Assembly: GCA_963082875.1 (NCBI GenBank)
Contig: OY720100.1
Location: forward strand, 16,826,591 to 16,890,590
Length of the DNA stretch: 64,000 bases
Direction of reading: 5' to 3'
DNA from: Corella eumyota
Taxonomy: Eukaryota; Chordata; Ascidiacea; Phlebobranchia; Corellidae
Part shown: positions 56,201-64,000 of the stretch, piece by piece
Layout: each line of letters opens with the position of its first letter
Position numbering within the stretch: the first letter of the stretch is position 1
Notes under the pieces: model-generated
What the model was told of the DNA's origin: nothing
What the model saw: only the letters and a program-made list of their open reading frames with translations
Databases searched by the model: none
Translations under genes and position numbers: made by a program

Positions 56201-57954
56201 TCTTAAGTAAGGAACTAGTAGTACTTCTGTCTGGCAACATAATGGCAGTTAATTATCAAGCAATTATAATCTATATTATATAATTGGCAAAGTCAAGTCG
56301 AGACTGGGTTGGAGTAACTGATGTTACTCTATGTTTAGTTTGTAAAGTTGGCCTTTCTACATTGAGGATAAAGTTAAATACCTAAATTAATTTATTTTTA
56401 GATGAATATGTATCAAACTTATCTGATATTCCAACTAACAAGACAACCAAGAATATTAAAGTTGAAACAAGGAATGGAAAAATATTCAATGGAGATTTAG
56501 TTGTACCTTGTGTAGGGTTGTATGTTAATAAAGATGCTTATGCTAGTTCATTAGGTAAGAACATTTGAAAATTTTTTGGTTAATTCTTAGAAAAATTTTT
56601 CTATTTTTAGTTTGTTCTAATAATTTTCTAAATGTTATAAATTTTTTTTAATTTTATAATTTAAATTATTTTAAAGTACTCATTGAACTTTGATTAGATT
56701 AACATTATATAAGATCAAAAACTTAAATACAACAAACATACATTTAGGTGATTGTATGAATAGCAAGGGGCAGTTGAAAGTTGATGAAAATTTAAAAGTG
56801 ATCGGAACGGAAGATATTTATGCTATTGGTGACTGTAATGACTTTGATGTAAGAATTATTATAATATCTTTTGTGGTAATGCAATTAAGTTTAAAAGGGA
56901 GGTTAAGTAAACTTTATTACATGAATTTCTGGGTTTGCACCTATTAATTGTCAAAGCAAATTAAATAATTTGATAATAGTATTTAAATCTGCTAAGTTTA
57001 AAGAATAAATTAACTGACAATATAATAAGGTAAATCGCAATACAAGTACCGTATTTAAAGTCCAATTATTCAGTTATTTTAAAACAGTTTTTTGTATTAA
57101 TATTTTTTATTTCATTAAACAAAAGTAAAATTATTTTTTAGCTAGAATTTTGGGCTGGGGTTACTTTATCAAGGATAATTAAATGTAAAATTTAATATAA
57201 TTGAAACATTATTTCAATGCTAGGTTGTAAAAGTTGCTTCACAAGCACAAGACCAAGGAAGTCACATGTTTGAGAACTTGGTTAAAATTGGAAAAGATGA
57301 AACCATCACTGCCTATAAACCTGGTAAGTAATTTTTTTGTGAGAACTTTTAAATATTCGATCAAAAATTATAAGAGAACTTGTTATGAAGATTGTCATAT
57401 TGTAATTTTCTTTTTGTATATATCTTTATCCTCGATGTGGGAAGGTCAAATGCGCGACCTAAAAATAGAGTAACATCAGTTACTCCGACCTAGTCTCGAG
57501 TTGCCTGTGGTAGTTTGGAATATTATAAATTATAATTGCCTGGTTATTATACTGCTGATTAGGTGCTGGCTCAGCAGCTCAGAGAGTTGTATAAGAGCAG
57601 TGGGGATTAAACCCATGGCCTCAAGGTAGTGTAGCCAGTGTTCTTAAAAATAAGGTTTACAAAAATATACAGAAAATCTTAATAAAACAATTTTAAAAGT
57701 TGTACATTTAAAAAAATTGTATTTTAAATAACATAAAATGTGACCATTTTATATTTGTTTGTTTTTAATTGAACTAAAACAAAAATTTTACAAATTTAGA
57801 GGATTTTAAGATGGTGATCCCGATTGGAAGGGATGGGGGGATCGTCCAAACTAAGGGGAAAGTTTTAGGGGACTTCCTCGCCAAGTTGATCAAAGGGAGA
57901 GATGTTTTTGTAAAGATGACATGGGGTGAAATGTCACAAACTCCTCCCAAGTAA
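53209..57954 (+). CDS. AIFM2: AIFM2/FSP1-like NAD(P)H oxidoreductase
   Basis: Nine exons: 53,209-53,285; 53,691-53,834; 54,228-54,360; 55,433-55,645; 56,011-56,119; 56,402-56,554; 56,748-56,848; 57,224-57,323; 57,800-57,954. All phases agree, giving 394 residues. The FAD Rossmann motif is [10 protein letters not shown] (about residues 35-44), followed by MHHNMAALR and the family signature [12 protein letters not shown] (127-138). The NAD(P)H Rossmann motif is [12 protein letters not shown] (165-176). A second FAD motif is [10 protein letters not shown] (300-309). The C-terminus EMSQTPPK matches the end of human AIFM2. That enzyme reduces quinones such as coenzyme Q at membranes and suppresses ferroptosis. 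Human AIFM2 starts with an N-myristoylation signal. This protein instead starts [20 protein letters not shown], a hydrophobic anchor. SINEs lie in several introns. Confidence 0.9.
53398..53653 (-). repeat. SINE family 1, AIFM2-like intron 1
   Basis: Minus-strand copy ending CACTACACCATGCTGCTGGT on the plus strand, about 40 bp before exon 2. Confidence 0.82.
55121..55315 (+). repeat. tRNA-derived SINE, family 2, AIFM2-like intron 3
   Basis: Different from family 1. Box A-like TGTGGCGAACCGGTCATGGC and box B-like GGTTTCGGGTTCGACCCGC, body CGTTTACAGATAGCTCAAAA and CACGTCATAACAGCACACCC, then ACCTTAAGGTGATATGG and an A-rich tail. Confidence 0.82.
56150..56375 (+). repeat. SINE family 1, 5'-truncated and diverged, AIFM2-like intron 5
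   Basis: Begins in the box B region (TTGGTTTGATTCCCAC) and continues through AATTATAATCTATA and CGAGACTGGGTTGGAGTAAC to ACATTGAGGATAAAG. Box A is missing. It ends a few bases before exon 6. Confidence 0.7.
57413..57640 (-). repeat. SINE family 1, diverged, AIFM2-like intron 8
   Basis: Starts on the plus strand at ATCTTTATCCTCGATGTGGG and shows AGTTACTCCGACCTAGTCTC. The box A end is decayed. Confidence 0.78.
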
Positions 57955-58564
57955 AAATTAATTTTTAATTAGGTAAAAAAATTAAAAATTAATTGATTTC
58001 AGAATTTTGTAAACTTGGAATATTTTTTGCACTATGTTAAAATTTTAACTGTTTTTTATTCAAAAAGAAAAAGTTATCTTAAATAGAATTAATTAGTGAA
58101 ATAAATTAGAATTAATTAAGTATTTTATATTTTTATTAAGACCACTTCAACCTTTGTTATTATTTTAAAATCAAATTTCATATTTTATAAAAGTTAATTA
58201 AGCATATATGTTTTATTTACAATATGTTGTAATTGTAAACTGGTGAATCAATATCTTGCTTTAATATCTAGAATGCCTCAATTTATAAACTAATCATTTT
58301 TAACCAAATATTTTAAGCATTTAAACTACCTACTATATAACCTTTTAAAGTTGCAGATTGTAATTTTTTGATTTTTTGAGGAGTTTACCTTATTTGGTTA
58401 TAAACTTATCTTTTTAGAAGAAAATTTGCACTTTAATTTGTAGAATTATGTGTTTAAGCTATTTTGTGATTTTTAATACAGCATTGGCGGTAGTTAAAAT
58501 GTTTTGTATCAAAAGGAAATTTTTAAACTTTATAAGTTTAGCGAAAATGTAATAAACAACCAAC

Positions 58565-58760
58565 CGCACGTGGGCGCAACGTGTTAACAAATAAAGCGAC
58601 GGCTTATGAACCGAAAGGTTTCGGGTTCGAATCGCACTGATGCCATACTATTCGCCCTTAAGCCTAGTGTTTACAGATAGCTTAAAACACGTCACAACAG
58701 CACACCCTTTTTCAATAAAAACCTAAAAACTAAAACCCTGGGATGATTTAAAAAAAAAAA
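58565..58760 (+). repeat. SINE family 2
   Basis: GAAAGGTTTCGGGTTCGAAT (box B), ATACTATTCGCCCTTAAGCC, CGTTTACAGATAGCTTAAAA and an A-rich tail. The box A end is diverged. Confidence 0.8.
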
Positions 58761-59834
58761 AGTAAAAAGATACCAGTAAGTTACTTTATTTCTATTTTAG
58801 TAAATTCTTAAAAACAAAAGTTTAACTATTTACAGTCTACAAATGCTATAAAAACAACATTCGTAATTCATGCTAAACATGTTTATTCAAACTTCCCTTC
58901 GACATCCAATTTGTTCGTTCATTTATAAGTGGAATTTTACCCGGAAACCAGGTTGTAAGCACACGTTCATTGAACAATGCAAAAACCTTGTTTATTTTAA
59001 TCAATTATGCCATTTATAATGTTTATAATTAATGTGGTATCCATAACTAAACATGGGGTAATGTTAATAAATTGTGTATGTATATTACTAGTATCAGTAA
59101 AAGTTGTTATAACCGAATACATTGTTTAACTCAAGTAGTATATGAAGTTATTGTATTTATTCTTTAGTTAGGTATAAACGTGTATTAAAATTTTAAATTA
59201 TTTTAAATATAGATAAATTTAGATATCGCTCCTATCAATTTATCTTAAAAAAAACATAGACTGAGTATTAATTAATTAATTAAGTAAATAAGCATAGATT
59301 AAGTATTAATTAATATTTTTTATAAAACCATAAAGTTTTTTTTTTTTCTATTAATCAATGCCTGAAAATTTAATTTTTTTTAAAGTAAAAAAAATTTAAC
59401 AATCGAAAAGGTAGGACAATGCTTAAAAATCCTAACTTCTAAAAACCATGACAAATTAGGGTTTCAATATTCCTTTTAAAAACCACTGTTTACTGCGTTT
59501 AACTATATAGGAAGTTATTAAAAAAACAAAGAAAAGTTGGTATTGCAATTGTAGAAAAAACGCTAGAATTTGCAAAAAAGTTGAGGCCTAAATACTCGTC
59601 TACAAAAAAGTTTTTAAGTTTAAAGCACTTCTGTTTTACGACCTTTCAAAAAACATCTTGCAAGAATTTAATAAGACACCGAAAAAGTTAGAAAAGGTGG
59701 ATCATATTAATGAGTGGAGTTATAAAATAATAATAAATATATTTATATAAATTAAGTGTTTATGTTGGGTTAGAGTAAAAATATATTTTAAAGAACTGTA
59801 AAACTTTTAAGAAATTTAGCAAGAGCTGTAAATC

Positions 59835-60010
59835 CTGGGTTTGGTGACCATGCCATAATGTATTATAAAATCTTAGTATAAACATTATTACTTTTGGCAT
59901 GTTTTAAATCATTAAATTGATTTTGTCATTTTTTCCCGTCGCATTGTTGTAATATTAATTGTATATCGTATTTATTATTTACTTTTATCAATGCGCAAAA
60001 ACCAAAATCA
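59835..60010. repeat. Dispersed repeat, inverted relative to 5,505-5,690
   Basis: GGTTTGGTGACCATGCCATA at the left and ACTTTTATCAATGCGCAAAA at the right are the reverse complement of the copy inside the array. Class unknown. Confidence 0.55.
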
Positions 60011-60580
60011 AAAAATAAAAAATGTAATGACCTAGTTTTTAGAACTGTAAAATACACATTTTCTATTGGTTAACGTTACTTATAGTAATTTTAACTTCGT
60101 ATTGTTTTTATATGGAATGCACTTCCTTAATTGAGGTGAATGGATTTGTAATATTATACTGTATTCAGGATATAGCAATCAACACAACAAGCTTTAAAAT
60201 TCGCAGTAAAATGCGCATAAAGAAATATTCCAACGGCTGCTTGAAAAAAACAAGCTCGATTATGTTGTAGGCAAAACTGTTGTTAAAAAATACTGCGCTT
60301 AAATCCTATTCCAAACAGTAGCGTATAAAAACCCACACAGTCTAAAAAGTGAATGAATTATAATAAGGCTTAGAAACTTAAGTTAGTGTAGTTATATATA
60401 GTTTAAACTCTTATAAAATATTCAGGTAGTTATAAGTTTAAAACCAAACAGGTTTTATATAGGCCTACGTTAAATATAGTTTGTTGTTGTCAAAATTGTA
60501 TATTAGAACATAGTGTTACTAATGGTGGTAAATATATTAAAAATCTTTTTTTATTTAGTTGTTGTTTAGTTTTAGTAAAG

Positions 60581-63500
60581 ATGGAGCCAATGTATTCGTA
60601 TGGAAAAAATGAAGCATCTATGATAAAAGGTAAATCAAATTGTTTGTAATGATGTTAGTAATTATAATGGGTAAAGCATTCCGTTGTAATTTAAATTTGG
60701 CTAATTTGATGTTAATTTAATAAAAATGCTTTAATAAGTACACCGTATCGCAAATTTAATTTTAATAATGTAGGGGTGTTCTGATTTTAAACTATCTGTA
60801 AATGCCTTATTTAATGGCGAATAGTGTGGCATTGGTGCGGCTCGAACCCGAAACCTTTTGAATGATACCCGAATGTCATCACCCCTTGCAAAATCGCACA
60901 TTAAAAACAACTGAAAAACGATATCGTGATGTTTATGTTTTGATAATGTTTACATAATTTTTTTTTGTTTTTTAGAAATGAAAATGTTGAAACGGAGAAC
61001 TAACGTTCTAGGATTCTTTGTCTTTGCTTTAACCTTGGCTGTTACAGCGTTTGCTGGTAAAAATTTGAATTTTTATTTATAGGTTTTTACGAACTATCTT
61101 AAAAAAATATGAATGATGATAAATAAAAAAAATTATGCTTAATTTAAATTACAAAATAAGGAATTTTTTTATGTGAATTTAAATTTACGAAAGTTTTTGA
61201 ACGTGTTTTCTTGTATGGCTGTTTCTAATTTTAACAAATAACATCACTACCCAATTTAATATGGTGTTAATTAGTTGTTATGACGAATACCCTAACCACA
61301 GACGTTTTATAATTAACTTAAAGTTGTTAAAAAATGACTTCTTGACATTTTGAATAATACGAACCACACGCGAATTGTGTGTTTGAAATTTCTGCCGGAA
61401 ATCATCGAAAACAATTAAAACTCTGCCAGAGAATCTGGTGGCAAATGCAATTTAGGAAACCTATTTATCAAAAAGATTTATATTGCCATTTTTCTTCATG
61501 ATTATTGGTTATTCAAAAATGATTTTCTCGTTATATAAGTGGGCTAGTAGAACCTTATTTGACCTTATCGAAATTTTTGATTTTTGCAATATTTTAATTT
61601 TTAGTTTTTTTTTTTAAAGATTTCATCTATAAATTGTTGTTTTTTTACTTCAAAAGGGTATTTTTTAGTCCATGTCTTCTTTCATTCAAGTAGTAAACAA
61701 ACCCGACGAACCCTTATTTGAAAATTCCCGTTTTTTGCGAAATTTTATCAACATCACAGATTGTTGTTTTCAAAAAATCGAGTCTTGCAAATTGCCGCGT
61801 TTGCAATTTAAATAAATAATTATGAAGCCACAAGTTCTTGTATTTCTATGAATATGCTATGACGTCATAGTGGGTATTATACAATGGCGGCTAGGGTTTT
61901 CCAAGAAATCTTTAACCTTTAATCAAATATAAGCAAACAGAAAAATAAAATTCTATGTTCCATACTGCATTCTCTTAATATAATTATTAATTAAAACACT
62001 TCAAATAAAATCCATATTTTTTAAACATGGTATCTTTTTTTAACTTCATTTTTCCATAAGATAAAATTTTTAAATTTATTTATTTTTACAGTTATCTACT
62101 TCATGGACCTGCCAGGTTTAAGCTCGGATGGAAACGTTCTTCAACAAGTTTCTAACAACGTAGAAAGCCAATATTCAGCATTGGATGAACTTAAAAACAA
62201 GATTGCAAAACTAAACTCACGACTTACTCAATGTGAGAACAATTTTAACGTAAGTTGTTTGTGTTTTGATGCAAATTAATGCATCTGTGAATTTGAGGTC
62301 TTAGGTTTGAACCCCATTGAACGACCAAGTTTTAAGTTTATTAAATTTAGTTTTTATTTATCTTTTTAAAAATTATATTATTATTTTTTTTTAATTTAAG
62401 GAAACCGATGAAAAAATTAAGGTCTTAGAAAAACAACTTAAATTAAAAGAGGTAAGTAGAATGAATGACCGACAAACAAAAATGAGCAAACTTCAGACAA
62501 ATCTTGATAAAGTGGTGGCAGATTTAAATGAATACCAAAAAGCTAAAATTGTGAGTTTAAATTTAATATATATTGCATTAAGTTTTACTTCATTCAAATT
62601 TTGTTCGAATTAACCTCGAATTAAAACTTCTGAAGGAATTCAGTTGTACACGAAAAAATAAAAATAACATATTAATCTCTATTATTAACATGCGGTTCTG
62701 TAAAGGTTTTGGTTCTAGCGGCACCAATGCTATTTTCTTATAAGTAAATTGCTTTAACACATTTTAAGACATTTTAGGTGTAATATAAAATCGTTGACCT
62801 TACGGGGATGTGGAAATACATATTAACTATCAGTTACTTTACAAAATTTTATAATTTTAATGCCTATAACTTTTCCCCATCACATTTTAGTACAAATTCA
62901 AATATAAATAAAAAACAAGCTACTAAACTCCTATAAACTTTTTTTAGACAGTCGTACTTTTTAATTTAGTTCTTTTTTAAAAAAATCACATATGGAATCA
63001 AAAATTTTACAATTGATTTTTTATTGTGTTTTCAGGAAACTGACCTTAAGATCGAAAATCTCAAAGAACAATCGGAAATCAAGCAGGTGCAACATAAAAA
63101 AACAAGCTAGAAATACCAGTTCCTATATTCTTTACTTTATTTTAATCATTTTAGCCTTGATGTGAAACGGTCGACTAAACTAAACATAGAGTAACATCAG
63201 TTACCTTGATTACCTAGTCTTGAGTTGACTTTGGTAATTGGGTTATTAATAATTATAAATGCCAGATGATAACTTTTCTGACTTTTAGCGTCTTACCCAA
63301 GGACTTTACAACATGAAATCTTAATACCCATTAAACTAATATATGTAATGATTGTTTTTAATAGAACGAAGCTGACGAAATAATTAACGGAAATTATGAA
63401 AGTTTGAGAAATCTTATCGAACAAAAAGCAGAAAATGTTACGGTAAAAAAATCGATTTGATATATATATATTTTTTTTTGTATATATCTTTATCCTTGAT

Positions 63501-63962
63501 GTGGGAAATTCGAATGCGCCACTTAAACATAGAGTAACATCAGTTACTCCGAACCAGTCTCGAGTTGCCTTTGGCAGTTTGGGATATTACATTATAATTA
63601 CCCGATAATTATGCTAATAATTAAGTGCTGGCCCAGCAGGATTTTATAGCGCCTTACTCAAGGGCGCTACAGCATGAGATCAGGGGGGATTGAACCCACG
63701 ACCTCATGTGTGGTGTAGCAAGTGTTCTTACCACTACAGAACGCTGCCGGTTCATTATACATATAAAAAAAATAAAGTTTTAAATATACAAAAATGGTAC
63801 TTAAATAAATTCAAAATTGTTTTACCTTGTTTTAAGTTAATAGCATGCTGTATTAATTAAAAACTAATTTATTTTTATTTTTAGAACTTAGGTTTTGATT
63901 TGAACAACAAGACTTTAGTGAATTTAACAACTCACATCCAAGATCTATCTCAAAATATTTCG
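60581..63962 (+). CDS. Type II membrane coiled-coil protein, 5' part (continues past window)
   Basis: Exons: 60,581-60,629; 60,976-61,056; 62,092-62,249; 62,401-62,550; 63,036-63,086; 63,365-63,442; 63,885-63,962, all in frame. The predicted N-terminus MEPMYSYGKNEASMIKE is cytosolic. A basic MKMLKRRTN is followed by one membrane helix (VLGFFVFALTLAVTAF, residues about 25-47). Then comes a long luminal or extracellular heptad-rich region (LDELKNKIAKLNSRL, ETDEKIKVLEKQLKLKE, ETDLKIENLKEQSEIKQ) with N-glycosylation sequons in the last two exons (NVT, NKT, NLT, NIS). Exons after the third have lengths divisible by three (150, 51, 78, 78), typical of a repeat-grown rod. Golgi GOLM-type proteins and class A scavenger or collectin-type receptors share this design. 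The C-terminal domain that would decide lies outside. A pyrimidine tract and AG just before the ATG could be a trans-splice acceptor. Confidence 0.7.
60775..60885 (-). repeat. SINE family 2, partial
   Basis: Minus-strand fragment with GGCATTGGTGCGGCTCGAAC and CCGAAACCTTTTG (plus-strand reading), in intron 1 of the coiled-coil gene. Confidence 0.75.
61057..62091. other. Intron 2 of the coiled-coil gene
   Basis: About 1 kb of unique-looking AT-rich DNA. It contains a TGACGTCA near 61,860 and no recognisable repeat or exon. Confidence 0.45.
62690..62815 (+). repeat. SINE family 2, decayed
   Basis: AAAGGTTTTGGTTCTAGCGG, CACCAATGCTATTTTCTT and GACCTTACGGGGATGTGGAA align with box B, body and 3' end of the 55,121 copy at lower similarity. 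Confidence 0.5.
63150..63350 (-). repeat. SINE family 1, decayed
   Basis: CTTGATGTGAAACGGTCGAC, AACATAGAGTAACATCAG and GCGTCTTACCCAAGGAC mark a degraded copy in intron 5 of the coiled-coil gene. Confidence 0.65.
63476..63752 (-). repeat. SINE family 1, near full length
   Basis: Minus-strand copy from ATCTTTATCCTTGATGTGGG to AACGCTGCCGGTTC on the plus strand, in intron 6 of the coiled-coil gene. Confidence 0.88.
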
Positions 63963-64000
63963 GTAATTTCTTGATTGTTTAAAAATTTAAATTTTTCAAT

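Larger units (their letters stand above)
57955..60580. other. Intergenic region with repeats
   Basis: About 2.6 kb. It holds a family 2 SINE (58,565-58,760), the dispersed repeat shared with 5,505-5,690 (59,835-60,010), and the likely promoter of the next gene. No exon recognised. Confidence 0.5.

Overview
This is a eukaryotic, strongly AT-rich window with short GT-AG introns, small exons, many tRNA-derived SINEs and minisatellites. The clear host genes (TMEM234-like, a TRF-type telomere protein, a cytosolic sulfotransferase, an AIFM2/FSP1-like oxidoreductase), the compact gene spacing, and a Ty3/Gypsy element with the Gmr1-type pol order best fit an invertebrate deuterostome, most likely an ascidian tunicate of the Ciona kind. 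The organism call is an inference.

Positions 1-42,100 hold a young tandem gene array on the minus strand. I read at least five related genes or gene pieces, G1 to G5, plus the duplicated copies G2' and G3'. The common plan is: an N-terminal exon with two hydrophobic segments followed by a small alpha/beta domain that I compare to the TRADD N-terminal domain; a tiny exon; a Ser-rich linker exon with a conserved DDQSSVSSG-type motif; a 48-bp exon; and a large terminal exon with TPR-type helical repeats. Most introns are phase 1. Two copies of a plus-strand TMEM234-like gene (1,626-2,515 and 37,055-37,925) sit inside the array, each with a different lesion. A near-identical tandem duplication with a 15.26-kb offset (about 3,960-19,250 against 19,250-34,650) carries a GNAT-like gene, a 67-bp minisatellite, a hAT-type MITE, gene G3 and a fossil Gypsy-type LTR element in an intron of G3. 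Mosaic terminal exons suggest that recombination between the TPR exons drives expansion of the array.

Positions 43,200-64,000 are ordinary single-copy host sequence: a 14-exon TRF-like gene on the minus strand with two telobox-Myb domains instead of the usual one (43,231-50,679); an intronless sulfotransferase on the minus strand (51,636-52,640); head-to-head with it a 9-exon AIFM2/FSP1-like gene on the plus strand (53,209-57,954); and the 5' part of a type II membrane coiled-coil gene (60,581 to the window end). Introns and spacers here are full of two SINE families.

The most interesting system is the expanding family of membrane-anchored TRADD-N-like/TPR genes. Its architecture and rapid turnover would fit a lineage-specific innate-immunity or cell-death signalling family, but the domain assignment was made by eye and needs a profile search.
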